DNA from: Sphingosinithalassobacter tenebrarum
GTDB lineage: Bacteria; Pseudomonadota; Alphaproteobacteria; Sphingomonadales; Sphingomonadaceae
Length of the DNA: 64,000 bases
NCBI RefSeq assembly: GCF_011057975.1
Contig: NZ_CP049109.1
Coordinates: 2,263,001 to 2,327,000, forward strand
Direction of reading: 5' to 3'
Positions 45,695-56,025 of this stretch are shown piece by piece; the stretch's first letter is position 1, and every line of letters starts with the position of its first letter. The position numbers and the translations under genes are program-made. Below the pieces are notes generated by a model. It saw nothing but the letters and a program-made list of their open reading frames with translations, had not been told where the DNA came from and made no database searches.

Positions 45695-47878
45695 TCAGTG
45701 CCCTCGCGCCGGGGCGCGCCGGCGACGGATCGTCAGTTTCGGTACGGTCTCGCCACCCGCCTCCAGCGCCGCCCCGCGCCCGGAAAGCGACGGGTTCGTC
45801 ATGAAATAGCGATGCAAATTGAACGGCCGCGCGCCATCGGGGTGGATGCGGACATAGCTGCCGTCGGCCTGAAGCTCCCAGCTCTGCTCATTGTCGAGCA
45901 GATTGGCCACCATCACCTGATCGACGATCTGGTCGTGCACGGTCTTGTTGAGAATCGGCAGCATATATTCGACGCGCCGATCGAGATTGCGCGGCATCCA
46001 GTCCGCCGAGGAAATGAATACCTTGGCCGCATCGCTCGGCAGAGTCTTCCCGTTGCCGAACACCCAGATTCGGCTGTGCTCCAGGAAGCGCCCGACGATC
46101 GATTTGACTCGGATATTCTCCGACATGCCCTCGACTCCCGGGCGCAGGCAGCAAATGCCGCGAATGACGAGATCAACCTGAACGCCGGCATTGCTGGCGT
46201 CGTACAGCTTGTCGATGATCGCCGGGTCGACGAGCGAGTTCATTTTCGCCCACACCGCCCCGGGCTTCCCGGCACTCGCATTCGCGATTTCGCCGTCGAT
46301 CAGCTCCATCAGCCGAGTGCGCAGCGTGCGTGGGCTGATGTCGATCAGTTCGAGCCCTTGCGGCTCAACATAGCCGGTGACGTAATTGAAGATCTGCGCT
46401 GCATCCCTTCCGATCCGGGCATCGGCGGTGAAGAAGCTCAGATCGGTGTAGATGCGTGCAGTGATCGGGTGATAATTGCCGGTGCCGAAATGGCAGTAGG
46501 TGCGATAGCCATTGCCTTCGCGGCGCACGACCATCGAAATCTTCGCGTGCGTCTTCCAGTCGATGAAGCCGTAGACCACCTGCACGCCCGCCCGTTCCAG
46601 CGCCGCGGCCCAGAGCAGGTTCTGCTCCTCGTCGAACCGTGCCTTGAGTTCGACCACTGCCGTCACCGATTTGCCGGCTTCGGCGGCGGCGATCAGCGCG
46701 TTGATTACCGCCGATTGCTTGCCCGCGCGATAGAGCGTCTGCTTGATCGCGACGACATCGGGATCCTGCGCCGCCTGTCGCAAGAATGCGAGGACGACGT
46801 CGAACGTTTCATAAGGGTGGTGGACGACGATGTCCTTGGCACGAATCGCCGCGAAGCAATCGCCGCCATATTCACGGATACGCTCGGGAAAACGAGGACT
46901 GTAGGGCGTGAACTTCAGGTCGGGCCGGTCCTCTTCGACCAGCGCCGAAAGGTCGCCGATACCCAGAAACTGCCCTTTCTCGGTCAGGATCGTGTCGCTG
47001 CCGCCCAGTTCCTCCTTCAGCGTCGCCTCCAGTTCGGAGGATATCCCGTTTTCCATCTCCAGGCGGATGACGCGACCGCGCCGCCGCCGTTTGATCGCGC
47101 TGCGGAAATAGAGGACCAGATCCTCGGCCTCTTCCTCCAACTCGATGTCACTGTCGCGCAGCACGCGGAACGAGGCGTGTTCCTTCACCGCGTAGCCGGG
47201 AAACAGCAGGTTCGAGAAACGCAGCAGCAGCGTTTCGACCATCACGTAGCGCGCGGTGTCCCCGGGAAGGCGAATGAACCGCGACATGGTGGTCGGCAGC
47301 AGCACCAGTTCGCGGATGGGCTCGCGGTCCGAACTTCGGATCAGGTCGAAGATGATGCTCGACCCGCGATTCGGGATGAACGGAAAGGGATGCGCGGGAT
47401 CGAGTGCCTGCGGCGTCAGAATCGGAAAGATCTGCTCGCGGAAATGGCGTTCGAGCCATGCCGCGGTCTCGCCTTCGATCTCGTCGGCCTCGAGCACGGT
47501 AATCCCCGCCTCGGCGAGCTCCGGGCGCAGGCTTTGCCAGGTCGCCTGCTGGTTGGCGACAAGCTCCGTCCCTTCGGTGATGATCGCGGCAAGCTGCTGT
47601 CCCGGCGTCAGGCCGTCTGCCGAGCGCTGTTCGACATCCTGAAGCTGCTGCCCCTTGAGCCCGGCGACGCGGACCATGAAGAATTCGTCGAGATTCGAGC
47701 CCGAAATCGACAGGAAGCGAAGCCGCTCGAGCAACGGATGCGCGGAATTGGACGCTTCCTCCATCACCCGGCCGTTGAACGCGAGCCAGGAAAGCTCGCG
47801 ATTGAAATAGCGTCCCTCGCCGCGATCGACCGCGAAAGGATCCTCGTCTTCGAAGCGGACATCGGCAGGTCGGTTCAT
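45695..47878 (-). CDS. ppk1: Polyphosphate kinase 1
   Basis: Makes polyphosphate from ATP, via a phosphohistidine. The 727 residues show the N-terminal [15 protein letters not shown] (about 23-37), the head-domain start, the conserved [16 protein letters not shown], the [14 protein letters not shown] stretch (about 372-385), the catalytic HFGTGNYHP with its His (about 462), and the C-terminal [17 protein letters not shown]. The gene start overlaps hdaA by 4 bases and ppx follows 3 bases after its stop. Confidence 0.95.
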   Translation of the reverse strand: MNRPADVRFEDEDPFAVDRGEGRYFNRELSWLAFNGRVMEEASNSAHPLLERLRFLSISGSNLDEFFMVRVAGLKGQQLQDVEQRSADGLTPGQQLAAIITEGTELVANQQATWQSLRPELAEAGITVLEADEIEGETAAWLERHFREQIFPILTPQALDPAHPFPFIPNRGSSIIFDLIRSSDREPIRELVLLPTTMSRFIRLPGDTARYVMVETLLLRFSNLLFPGYAVKEHASFRVLRDSDIELEEEAEDLVLYFRSAIKRRRRGRVIRLEMENGISSELEATLKEELGGSDTILTEKGQFLGIGDLSALVEEDRPDLKFTPYSPRFPERIREYGGDCFAAIRAKDIVVHHPYETFDVVLAFLRQAAQDPDVVAIKQTLYRAGKQSAVINALIAAAEAGKSVTAVVELKARFDEEQNLLWAAALERAGVQVVYGFIDWKTHAKISMVVRREGNGYRTYCHFGTGNYHPITARIYTDLSFFTADARIGRDAAQIFNYVTGYVEPQGLELIDISPRTLRTRLMELIDGEIANASAGKPGAVWAKMNSLVDPAIIDKLYDASNAGVQVDLVIRGICCLRPGVEGMSENIRVKSIVGRFLEHSRIWVFGNGKTLPSDAAKVFISSADWMPRNLDRRVEYMLPILNKTVHDQIVDQVMVANLLDNEQSWELQADGSYVRIHPDGARPFNLHRYFMTNPSLSGRGAALEAGGETVPKLTIRRRRAPARGH

Positions 47879-48510
47879 GGGGTCTCGCTAACGGCTTCCG
47901 GTTCCGATCTGGGCAACAGCCCGGCCATTTCCAAGGTGGGCTTCGCCATCTGGATCGAAAGCCGCGCCGGGCCGCGCGATCCCGCTTCGTCCTCCAGTGC
48001 GTCCGCCACCCGGACCAGAGCCACATAGCTTCGTTCGACTCGACTGACGAGCCAGGGAACGAGATCAGGGGCCGGAATAAGCCTGCGCCGATCGAAAAAA
48101 CGCCACAGCAATTGGCCCATCAGTGCGTCGTCGGGCGGATCGATGGCCAGGGTCGGTGTCGCCATCAGCCGCGAACGCAGATCGGGCAACCGGATTTCCC
48201 ATTGCGGCGGCGGTACATCGGCGACGATCAGCAGCGGGTGGCGCGTCGCCTGGGCCCGGTTCCAGGCGTGGAATATGTCCGCTTCCGCCCAGAGTTCGGC
48301 ATTGTCGATGATTTCGCCGCCGGCCTTTTCGGCAAATACCCGCGCGAGCAGGCTGCGCCCGGATTTACGCGGCCCCGTCAGCAGCGCCGCCATTACCGGC
48401 CAGGCTCCCCAGTGATCCAGCTGATGCACGGCGCGGGCATTGGCTTCACTCACCAGAAACTCCGCGTCGCGCGCCTCGGGCATTCCGAGCGGCAGGCGCA
48501 GTTGGGTCAT
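47875..48510 (-). CDS. hdaA: HdaA, DnaA-related regulator with altered P-loop
   Basis: Hda proteins help the beta clamp inactivate DnaA-ATP after initiation. The 211-residue protein begins MTQLRLPLG, a clamp-binding motif, then a DnaA-like AAA+ fold. The Walker A reads GPRKSGRS (46-53), with Arg52 in place of the invariant Lys, and the Walker B is LLIVADVPP with a single Asp98. Nucleotide binding may thus be weak or lost. The Hda-like C-terminal helices with [16 protein letters not shown] remain. It lies between the DUF2066 gene and ppk1, with 4-base overlaps on both sides. Confidence 0.85.
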   Translation of the reverse strand: MTQLRLPLGMPEARDAEFLVSEANARAVHQLDHWGAWPVMAALLTGPRKSGRSLLARVFAEKAGGEIIDNAELWAEADIFHAWNRAQATRHPLLIVADVPPPQWEIRLPDLRSRLMATPTLAIDPPDDALMGQLLWRFFDRRRLIPAPDLVPWLVSRVERSYVALVRVADALEDEAGSRGPARLSIQMAKPTLEMAGLLPRSEPEAVSETP

Positions 48511-49766
48511 TCCTCGCCCGTGCCGTCCGTCGGAGAAGGTTGCGGCGGGGGTGGCGGACTCTGGCTCGCCTTGCTGATCCGCAGCACACCCGGGCCCTGC
48601 TGCACGGTCCAGCCCCTGCCCTCCAGCTGGGAGCGCAACGATCCGATGCTCCCGTCATAGGTGACGCGCATCACCGATACCCCGCCCAGCGCAGTGCTGC
48701 TGGTCGTCACCGAACGCACGCCGGGGATTCCGCGAAGCGCACCTTCGGAGGCGAGGAACGCCGTCGAATCGGGCGTGTCGACTTGCACCGAGACCGCCGT
48801 CCCGGCCGCAACGGCCGGTGTATCGGCCGGCGCCGGACGCACTTCCTCGGGCGCTTCCTCGGGGGCTTCCTCCTCGGTTTTCGGTTCAGGAGGGCGGAAA
48901 GCGAGCAGCCGGTCGGTCTTAAGCTTGCCCGAATTGAGCGCGTCCTGATAGATTTGATCGATCCTGCGCACGCCGGCATCGAGCAATGCGTCGAGCGAAC
49001 TCCCGTTGTTCACGCGCAGCGCGAATCGGCCGAGCGGGGCCCGGTCAGGCCCGTGGCTGGCAGTGAAAACCCCGGTAACCGGACCGCCGGGATATTCGCG
49101 GCGCAGATCGACTTCGGCGATCAGCACGTCGGCGGCGCCATAGGTATCGAGCACCTCGCGCCACCAACCGCGCCCCCGTCGCAACGTCTGCCCGGCGTTC
49201 ATCAGCAGCGCGTCCGGCCCGGTGCCGCGCGGGCGAACATAGTCGATATTGCTGTTGCCGGAGCGAAACCGGCCCCATGCCTCCTGCCAGGCATTGTTCC
49301 GTTCGTACATGCGCCCGGCTCCGCCGGACCATTCGAGCGGCAGCAGCATCATCGGCGGCGAGCGCGTGACCTGAACCGAAACGCCCAGCAGCGCGCCGGC
49401 CTTGGCCCGGTCAAAGAGCACGCCCAGACGGGCGATGTAGCGATCCGGCCCGATATTCTCGCGCTCGACGATGATGCCGGTAACGATCGAATCGAGCGTC
49501 GAATCGGACAATCTGGCATTGCTGCTGCCTGCAAGCTGCTGCGCCAGCTTGGTCCAGCCCTTTCGCTGGGCGAGTCGCCACCCCGCCTGCCGCGCGCTTT
49601 CGGCGTCATCGCCGCGCACGTCGACTTCGATACCGCCGACCTCGAAACTGCCCGAGCTGTCAAAGCCGTTATTGGGCGTATTCTGCGCAACACCCATGCC
49701 CGCCACGCCGATCAGGGTCAGCGCAACGACGACGAGCAAGGCAGGAAAAAAGCGACGTACCATCAT
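48507..49766 (-). CDS. DUF2066-domain protein
   Basis: A 419-residue secreted or membrane-anchored protein with a signal-type N-terminus ([20 protein letters not shown]). The DUF2066 region (about 40-200) includes [38 protein letters not shown] and [13 protein letters not shown] strands; residues about 285-320 are Glu/Pro-rich and probably disordered; the C-terminus is Pro-rich. DUF2066 proteins have no known role. The ATG at 49766 starts the signal; the upstream 22 codons are hydrophilic. It heads the hdaA-ppk1-ppx operon and is divergent from purM. Confidence 0.82.
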   Translation of the reverse strand: MMVRRFFPALLVVVALTLIGVAGMGVAQNTPNNGFDSSGSFEVGGIEVDVRGDDAESARQAGWRLAQRKGWTKLAQQLAGSSNARLSDSTLDSIVTGIIVERENIGPDRYIARLGVLFDRAKAGALLGVSVQVTRSPPMMLLPLEWSGGAGRMYERNNAWQEAWGRFRSGNSNIDYVRPRGTGPDALLMNAGQTLRRGRGWWREVLDTYGAADVLIAEVDLRREYPGGPVTGVFTASHGPDRAPLGRFALRVNNGSSLDALLDAGVRRIDQIYQDALNSGKLKTDRLLAFRPPEPKTEEEAPEEAPEEVRPAPADTPAVAAGTAVSVQVDTPDSTAFLASEGALRGIPGVRSVTTSSTALGGVSVMRVTYDGSIGSLRSQLEGRGWTVQQGPGVLRISKASQSPPPPPQPSPTDGTGEE

Positions 49767-49830
49767 GCTGTGGCCCTTTTGGCGAAGCGGACGTGGAAAT
49801 CCAAGCGCGATATCGCTACGCGCCGTCATC

Positions 49831-50937
49831 ATGAGCGAACCCGATCGGGGCGAAGGCCCCTACACCTATGCCGATGCAGGCGTCTCCATTGCCGCCGGAA
49901 ACGCCCTTGTCCGGGCGATCGCACCGCTTGCGCGGTCGACGAGAAGGCCAGGCGCGGATGCTGATCTCGGCGGATTCGGCGGACTTTTCGACCTGAAGGC
50001 CGCCGGCTTCACCGATCCGCTGCTGGTCGCGGCCAACGACGGTGTCGGAACCAAGCTCAAGCTCGCGATCGAGCAGGACCGGCATGACGGGGTGGGAATC
50101 GACCTCGTCGCCATGTGCGCGAACGACCTGATCGTGCAGGGCGCGGAACCCCTGTTCTTTCTCGACTATTATGCCAGCGGCAAGCTGGAGAGTGGGGTTG
50201 CCGAGCGCGTGATCGCGAGTATCGCCGATGGTTGCCGCCAGGCCGGCTGCGCGCTGATCGGCGGCGAAACGGCGGAAATGCCGGGCATGTACGCCGATGG
50301 CGACTATGATCTCGCCGGCTTCTGCGTCGGGGCGGTCGAACGTGACCGGCTGCTCGACGGATCGCAGGTGCGTCCGGGCGACACGATATTGGGACTCGCA
50401 TCTTCGGGCATCCATTCGAACGGGTTTTCGCTGGTGCGCCGTCTTGCCGCCGACAAGGGCTGGAAGCTCGACCGCCCTGCCCTGTTCGATCAGGACAGGC
50501 TGCTGATCGACGCGCTGATGGCACCGACCCGGATCTACGTCAAAAGCCTGTTGCCGCTCCTGCGCGAGGGCCGGGTTCACGGGCTCGCCCACATCACCGG
50601 CGGCGGTCTACTCGAAAACATACCGCGTGTGCTGCCGAAGGACTGCCATGCGACAGTCGATGCCGGTCGCTGGGAACAGTCCCGGCTGATGGCGTTCCTG
50701 CAGGCGCAGGGAAATATCGAGCCCGAGGAAATGGCACGAACCTTCAATTGCGGAATCGGCATGGCAGTGATCGTTGCCCCCGAGGATGCCGACAGCGTAA
50801 CCCGGGCGCTCCAGGCCGCGGGCGAAACGGTTCACGTCATCGGTGAAGTCACCGCCGATACGCGGGGCTGCACCGTGTCCGGGCCGGCGGGAAGCTGGAG
50901 TGCACGCAGCGCCTGGACCGCGACTCACCATGACTAG
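49831..50937 (+). CDS. purM: Phosphoribosylaminoimidazole synthetase (AIR synthase)
   Basis: Fifth step of purine synthesis: ATP-dependent closure of FGAM to AIR. The 368 residues include [33 protein letters not shown] (about 63-77), [39 protein letters not shown], and [17 protein letters not shown] (about 190-206), then [16 protein letters not shown]. The ATG at 49831 begins the standard MSEPD-type N-terminus; earlier in-frame codons run into the divergent gene. purN overlaps it by 8 bases. Confidence 0.96.
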   Translation: MSEPDRGEGPYTYADAGVSIAAGNALVRAIAPLARSTRRPGADADLGGFGGLFDLKAAGFTDPLLVAANDGVGTKLKLAIEQDRHDGVGIDLVAMCANDLIVQGAEPLFFLDYYASGKLESGVAERVIASIADGCRQAGCALIGGETAEMPGMYADGDYDLAGFCVGAVERDRLLDGSQVRPGDTILGLASSGIHSNGFSLVRRLAADKGWKLDRPALFDQDRLLIDALMAPTRIYVKSLLPLLREGRVHGLAHITGGGLLENIPRVLPKDCHATVDAGRWEQSRLMAFLQAQGNIEPEEMARTFNCGIGMAVIVAPEDADSVTRALQAAGETVHVIGEVTADTRGCTVSGPAGSWSARSAWTATHHD

Positions 50938-51520
50938 GCATCGCGTCGGCGTCCTCATTTCTGGGCGCGGGTCGAACATGGCGGCCTTGGTCGAGGCATC
51001 GCGCGAGCCGCAGTGCCCCTATCAAATCGTGCTGGTGGCGAGCGACAAACCCGAAGCCCCCGGGCTCGCCTGGGCCGCGGAACGGGGCGTAGCGACCTTC
51101 GCGAAATCACCCAAAGGGATACCCAAGGCCGAGTATGAGGCGGCGATCGACGCGGCGCTGCGCGAGGCGGGTGTCGAGGCGATCGCGCTGGCAGGCTATA
51201 TGCGGCTCCTGTCAGACGATTTCGTCGGCAAATGGCGCGGACGAGTGATCAACATCCATCCTTCGCTGCTGCCCAAATACAAGGGGCTCGACACCCATGC
51301 CCGGGCGATCGCGGCGGGCGATGCGGTTGCAGGCTGCTCGGTTCATCTCGTTACCGAGGAACTGGACGGTGGCGAAGTGCTCGGCCAGGCGCAGGTGCCG
51401 ATCCTGCCGGGCGACACCGTCGATGCGCTCGCCGAACGCGTGCTCGCCGAAGAGCACAAGCTGTATCCCCGCACGCTTTCCGCCTGGCTGAACCGCCGAA
51501 AACCGGTTTCCGCGGCATAA
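50930..51520 (+). CDS. purN: Phosphoribosylglycinamide formyltransferase
   Basis: Formylates GAR with 10-formyl-THF in purine synthesis. The 196 residues have [18 protein letters not shown] (about 6-23), the active-site segment [22 protein letters not shown] with Asn108 and His110, and the catalytic Asp146 in [13 protein letters not shown]. The ATG at 50930 lies within the last codons of purM, the usual purM-purN coupling. Confidence 0.96.
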   Translation: MTRHRVGVLISGRGSNMAALVEASREPQCPYQIVLVASDKPEAPGLAWAAERGVATFAKSPKGIPKAEYEAAIDAALREAGVEAIALAGYMRLLSDDFVGKWRGRVINIHPSLLPKYKGLDTHARAIAAGDAVAGCSVHLVTEELDGGEVLGQAQVPILPGDTVDALAERVLAEEHKLYPRTLSAWLNRRKPVSAA

Positions 51521-51655
51521 TCTGCAAAAGACCGCAAATATTATGAATCGCGCGAAACCTTGCGGGGCGCGATCCGTTTCCCGGATACGCCTCTGCCGCA
51601 TCGGGCAATACGGTTCCCGCCGGCAGCGAGGCGCACCCAATCAGGAGCGCGACTC

Positions 51656-51844
51656 GTGCCACAAGACAATGCCCCCAGCGGCGTGATGCATTCCTCTGGA
51701 GTCGCCAGTGCCGAACAAGGGCTGGTGCTGCTCGACGGACCGGACGGCGTCGCGATTTCCCTGACCCCCGAAGCAGCGGAAGAAACGGCCAAGAGTCTCA
51801 TCGTCGCGGCACATGCTGCACGATCGCAGGCGCAGGACGGCTAA
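51656..51844 (+). CDS. Small conserved-type protein of unknown function
   Basis: A 62-residue protein starting with GTG at 51656; CAGGAG stands 8 bases before it, which decides the start against longer versions. After a short polar start it reads GLVLLDGPDGVAISLTPEAAEETAKSLIVAAHAA, looking like two short strands and a helix. The frame is open upstream but without coding character. It stands alone between purN and the nuclease/phosphatase gene. Similar small sphingomonad proteins have no known role. Confidence 0.65.
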   Translation: MPQDNAPSGVMHSSGVASAEQGLVLLDGPDGVAISLTPEAAEETAKSLIVAAHAARSQAQDG

Positions 51845-51895
51845 AAGCGCGACACCCTCTTGCCCCGGTGACCCTGCGCCCGCGATAAGGGGGCG

Positions 51896-52594
51896 ATGAT
51901 CAAGGTCGCCAGCTATAACATGCGCAAGGCAATCGGCACCGATCGCCGCCGCCGTCCCGAACGGACCCTGCATGTGCTTTCCGAAATCGGCGCCGATATC
52001 GTTGCGCTGCAGGAAGCCGACCGTCGCTTCGGCACACGCGATGCCGTGATAACGCCGCACTTGCTCGAGGAACACAGCGACTGGAAGCCGGTTCCGCTGG
52101 GCATTCGCGCCGCCAGCATGGGTTGGCACGGCAATGCCCTGCTGGTCCCGAAGGACGCGCAGATCGTGGATTGCGAAGCGATTCACCTGCCCGCACTCGA
52201 ACCGCGTGGTGCCGTGATGGCCGATGTCCGCGTGCGTGGCACCATCATCCGCGTTGTCGGCATGCATCTCGACCTGTCGGGCCTGTGGCGACGACGTCAG
52301 GCGCATGCGATCATCGCCCATGTCGCCGCCAGCACGAAACAATATCCAACGGTGCTGATGGGAGACCTCAACGAATGGAGCAGCGCGTCCGGCTGCCTGC
52401 GCGATTTCGGGCGTGACTATTGCTATGCCGAGATCGGACCGAGCTATCACGCGCGCCGGCCGATCGGGCGCCTCGACAGGATCATGGTTTCCGACGAGCT
52501 GCGGATCGCCGATTGCGGCGTGCATCACAGTGCCGCGGCGCGGACGGCATCGGATCATCTGCCTGTCTGGGCCGAGCTCAAGAGCGCGAAATGA
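51896..52594 (+). CDS. Endonuclease/exonuclease/phosphatase-family protein
   Basis: A 232-residue DNase I-like protein. Metal and catalytic motifs are present: VASYNMRKAIG (Asn8), ALQEAD (Glu42), VVGMHLDL (His), MGDLNEW (Asp-Asn) and the C-terminal TASDHLPVWAEL (Asp-His). Members hydrolyse DNA, phosphoinositides or sphingomyelin; the substrate cannot be told here. It overlaps the patatin gene by ATGA, so the two phosphodiester/lipid hydrolases are made together. Confidence 0.88.
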   Translation: MIKVASYNMRKAIGTDRRRRPERTLHVLSEIGADIVALQEADRRFGTRDAVITPHLLEEHSDWKPVPLGIRAASMGWHGNALLVPKDAQIVDCEAIHLPALEPRGAVMADVRVRGTIIRVVGMHLDLSGLWRRRQAHAIIAHVAASTKQYPTVLMGDLNEWSSASGCLRDFGRDYCYAEIGPSYHARRPIGRLDRIMVSDELRIADCGVHHSAAARTASDHLPVWAELKSAK

Positions 52595-54897
52595 GCGTTG
52601 CCCGCGACAAGGAGCTACGGCTCGCGCTCGTCTGCTATGGCGGGATCAGCCTGGCGGTCTACATGCACGGGATCACCAAGGAAATCTGGCGGCTTTCCTG
52701 TGCCAGCCAGGCCGCACGCGACGCGGAGCCACCCGCAGACGGCAGCCAGGGGGTCTATCGGGCGCTGCTCGATGAAATCCGCGAGACCAGCGGCATTCAG
52801 CTCCGTGTCCTGGTCGATATCCTGTCGGGGGCCAGTGCGGGCGGAATCAACGCCGTCTATCTGGCGCAGGCGATTTCGCGCGGCCAGTCGCTCGAGCCGC
52901 TGACCGACCTCTGGCTGCACAATGCCGATGTCGTCCAGCTGCTCGACCCGAAACAGGCGCCCACGCACCGGCTGTCCAAATTCTGGGCGATCCCGATCGC
53001 CTGGATGGCGATGGGCCGGGGCAAGAGCATCCAGAAGACCGTCGAGCCGGGAGCCCAGGAGGAAGTTCGGCGCAAGATGGAGCATTTCGTGCGCTCGCGC
53101 TGGTTCGAACCTCCCTTCGGCGGGCGGCGCTTGCTCGATATGCTGGTCGATGCCTTCCAGGCGATGGAGACCGGACCGCAGGGCAAGCGGCTATTGCCCC
53201 CCGGGCAGCCGCTCGACCTGTTCGTCACGGTCACCGACTTTCGCGGACACCCGGAAAGACTGCGTCTCAATTCCCCACCGGAAGTTATTGAAACCGAACA
53301 CCGTCTAGTATTCGGTTTCACCGATCAGGGACATGGCGAGAATGTGCTTGCCGATCCCGTCGAGCTTTCCTTCGCCGCGCGCGCGACATCGAGCTTTCCG
53401 GGCGCTTTTCCGCCCGCCACGATCGGCGAAGTCGACGCGATGGTCGCCGACCGCAAGCTGCACTGGCCCGAGCGCGACCGGTTCCTCGAACATGTGCTGC
53501 CGCGCCAATGGGCCGATCATGCCGCCGAAAAGGCCGTGCTGATCGACGGTTCGGTGCTGGCCAACGCCCCTTTCGGTCCGGCGGTTGAAGCATTGCGCGA
53601 ACGCCCCGCCCGGCGCCAGGTGGACCGGCGTTTCGTCTATATCGACCCCACGCCGAATACGCGGTTCGACTTCTATTCGAACACGCCCGAGAGCCCGGGC
53701 TTTTTCCAGACGATCCTGGGGGCGCTTTCGGAACTGCCGCGCGAACAACCGATCCGCGACAATCTGGAGGCGATTGCCGAACGCTCGGACCGCATCGAGC
53801 GGATGCTGACGATCGTGTCGCAGATCCGCGCCGAAGTCGAAACCCAGGTCGAGGCGCTGTTCGGCTACACGCTGTTCCTCGACTATCCCACGCCGAAGCG
53901 GCTGGCGGCGTGGCGTCGTCGCTCGCAGGTCGCGGCAGCATCGCGCGCGGGCTATGGTCATACCGCTTACGGCCTGCTCAAGATCGATGGAGCGATCGAT
54001 CGCATGGCGAGCCTGCTCCACAATGTCGGCGACCAGGCCGGCGGCGACCGGCTGCGCCTCATCCGCGAAGCGTTGAGGGGTACGATACGCAAACGCGGGG
54101 CGAGCGAATTCGGCGCGAATCTGTCCAACGGCGCCAGCCCGGCGACGCTCGATTTTCTGCGGGCGCATGATCTCGGATTCCGCATCCGCCGCATGCGGCT
54201 GCTCGCACGGCGACTGACCGAACTCGACTCGGAATATCAGCGCGCCGAACTGACTCCGATGCGCGATGCGATCTATGATTCGCTGGCCGTCTATCTCGAA
54301 TGCCGTCGCGCCGATCATTTCTCGGGTCTGCGCGAAATGGTGCGGCGGCTGCGCGCCGGCGACGACGCGGGCGAGCTGGTCGACGACATGGGACTGATCA
54401 TGGACCTGGCGCGCCTCGACGCGGAGACGGATCAACGTCTATCTGAGGGATTCAGCGCCTTGTCGCGCGAAGCCCGGCGGCCGATCCTGCTCGAATATCT
54501 CGGCTTTCCATTCTTCGACATCGCTACGCTGCCGATGCTCCACGGCGAGAACATGAACGAGTATGACCCGATCCGCGTCGACCGGATCGCGCCGGAGGAC
54601 GCCGGATCGATCCGTGCAGGCGGCGCTGAAGCGACGTTGAAGGGCATTCAGTTCAACAGTTTCGGCGCCTTTTTCAGCCGTGCCTATCGCGAGAACGACT
54701 ATCTGTGGGGGCGGCTGCACGGTGCCGAGCGGATGATCGACATCGTTCTGTCGACCTTGCCGCACGGAAACCGCCTGCCGCCCGCGCGCGTATCGGAGAT
54801 CAAGCGATCGTTGTTTCTCGCCATTCTCGATGAGGAGGAAGCGCGGCTGACGGCGGTTCCGGGCCTGTTCGCCGAATTGCGAAGCGAAATCGGGTGA
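52591..54897 (+). CDS. Patatin-like phospholipase family protein, long form
   Basis: A 768-residue protein whose N-terminal third is a patatin acyl hydrolase: the oxyanion GGISLAVYMHG (about 17-27), the nucleophile elbow SGASAGG with Ser82, and the catalytic Asp319 in IDGSVLANAP. The C-terminal half (about 370-768) is helical with no recognised domain; this layout matches the patatin-related family TIGR03607. No signal peptide is seen, so it should be cytoplasmic. Lipase activity is likely, but the substrate is unknown. It is coupled to the upstream nuclease/phosphatase gene. Confidence 0.88.
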   Translation: MSVARDKELRLALVCYGGISLAVYMHGITKEIWRLSCASQAARDAEPPADGSQGVYRALLDEIRETSGIQLRVLVDILSGASAGGINAVYLAQAISRGQSLEPLTDLWLHNADVVQLLDPKQAPTHRLSKFWAIPIAWMAMGRGKSIQKTVEPGAQEEVRRKMEHFVRSRWFEPPFGGRRLLDMLVDAFQAMETGPQGKRLLPPGQPLDLFVTVTDFRGHPERLRLNSPPEVIETEHRLVFGFTDQGHGENVLADPVELSFAARATSSFPGAFPPATIGEVDAMVADRKLHWPERDRFLEHVLPRQWADHAAEKAVLIDGSVLANAPFGPAVEALRERPARRQVDRRFVYIDPTPNTRFDFYSNTPESPGFFQTILGALSELPREQPIRDNLEAIAERSDRIERMLTIVSQIRAEVETQVEALFGYTLFLDYPTPKRLAAWRRRSQVAAASRAGYGHTAYGLLKIDGAIDRMASLLHNVGDQAGGDRLRLIREALRGTIRKRGASEFGANLSNGASPATLDFLRAHDLGFRIRRMRLLARRLTELDSEYQRAELTPMRDAIYDSLAVYLECRRADHFSGLREMVRRLRAGDDAGELVDDMGLIMDLARLDAETDQRLSEGFSALSREARRPILLEYLGFPFFDIATLPMLHGENMNEYDPIRVDRIAPEDAGSIRAGGAEATLKGIQFNSFGAFFSRAYRENDYLWGRLHGAERMIDIVLSTLPHGNRLPPARVSEIKRSLFLAILDEEEARLTAVPGLFAELRSEIG

Positions 54898-54968
54898 CAC
54901 TGGCAAAGCGCGCCCGCCGCGCATAGAACGGCGCGCGAACCGGTGTCGTTCGGCAGGGAAGGAGAAGC

Positions 54969-55334
54969 ATGCGCTTCCTCAAGATATTGTTCTGGTTGTT
55001 GCTGGGCGGGCTGGTCGCGGCATTCGTGATCTATAATGGTGACGAACGGATCGCGCTCCATCTCTGGGGCGGACTGATCGCCGATTTCAGCCTGCCGTTT
55101 CTCCTGATCCTCGTGTTTCTTCTCGGCTTCCTGCCGATGCTCGTCGCCTATCACGCGATGCGGTGGCGCATGCGCGCGCGGCTGGCCGGGCTCGAACGCG
55201 CGCTTGCCGATTTGCGCGCTGTCAATGCGGCACCCCACCCCCCTTCCGAAATATCCGACGAACCGGCGCTGCCGGCACCCTCCGGGGAATTGCCGCTGCC
55301 GGCCGACGAATCGAATCAGACCGAGGAAAGATAG
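54969..55334 (+). CDS. LapA-domain membrane protein
   Basis: A 121-residue protein with two transmembrane segments (about 5-22 and 40-65) joined by a short loop YNGDERIALHLWGG, then a charged helix ARLAGLERALADLRAV and an acidic Pro-rich tail. This is the LapA/DUF1049 (LPS assembly protein A-type) layout. In a bacterium whose envelope seems to lack LPS, its role must be another one. GGAAGGAGAAGC precedes the ATG. It lies 3 bases before pyrF and overlaps nothing. Confidence 0.85.
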   Translation: MRFLKILFWLLLGGLVAAFVIYNGDERIALHLWGGLIADFSLPFLLILVFLLGFLPMLVAYHAMRWRMRARLAGLERALADLRAVNAAPHPPSEISDEPALPAPSGELPLPADESNQTEER

Positions 55335-55337
55335 AAA

Positions 55338-56012
55338 ATGCGTTCCCGCCTCTTCGTTGCACTCGACACGCCCGATCTCGACCGCGCCAGATCCATTGCC
55401 GAGCGCGTCAAGGCGCATGTCGGCGGGATCAAGCTGGGGCTCGAATTCTTCACGGCCAACGGAGCGCATGGCGTTCACGAAATGGCGAAGCTCGACCTGC
55501 CGATCTTTCTCGATCTCAAGCTGCACGACATTCCCAACACCGTCGCCAAGGCGATTCAGGCGCTGCGCCCGCTCGAACCGGCGATCCTCACCGTACATGC
55601 GGCAGGTGGCCGGGCGATGATGGAAGACGCCAAGGCGGCCGCCCCGGCAGGCACCAAGGTCGTCGGCGTAACGATGCTCACCAGCCTCGATTCGCAGGAT
55701 ATGCAGTCGATCGGGCTCGGCCCCGATCCGCATGAACAGGTGGTGCGGCTCACCCAGCTCGCCCGTGAGGCCGGCCTGGACGGCGTCGTCTGCTCGGGCA
55801 ACGAAGTGAAGGCCGCGCACAAGGCATGGCCGCAGGGCTTTTTCGTCGTTCCCGGCGTTCGGCCCGCCGACGCGCATGTGGGCGACCAGAAGCGCGTCGT
55901 CACGCCGCGTCAGGCACTCGACGCAGGTGCTTCGATCCTGGTGGTCGGCCGCCCGATCACCCAGGCGAAAGACCCCGACCAGGCCGCGCGCGCGATCGAA
56001 GCGACGCTCTGA
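55338..56012 (+). CDS. pyrF: Orotidine 5'-phosphate decarboxylase
   Basis: Last step of UMP synthesis. The 224-residue TIM barrel starts with LFVALDTPDLDRA, has GGIKLGLEFF (about 29-38) and the catalytic tetrad FLDLKLHDIP with Asp59, Lys61 and Asp64; the phosphate-binding end is VPGVRP and GASILVVGRPITQA. It follows the lapA-domain gene and precedes a small secreted protein gene by 13 bases. Confidence 0.95.
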   Translation: MRSRLFVALDTPDLDRARSIAERVKAHVGGIKLGLEFFTANGAHGVHEMAKLDLPIFLDLKLHDIPNTVAKAIQALRPLEPAILTVHAAGGRAMMEDAKAAAPAGTKVVGVTMLTSLDSQDMQSIGLGPDPHEQVVRLTQLAREAGLDGVVCSGNEVKAAHKAWPQGFFVVPGVRPADAHVGDQKRVVTPRQALDAGASILVVGRPITQAKDPDQAARAIEATL

Positions 56013-56025
56013 TAGGAAGAAGAGG

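Noticed and set aside
45698..48028. 776-codon plus-strand frame opposite ppk1
   Set aside because: Same reason; the minus strand encodes a complete PPK1 with all motifs.
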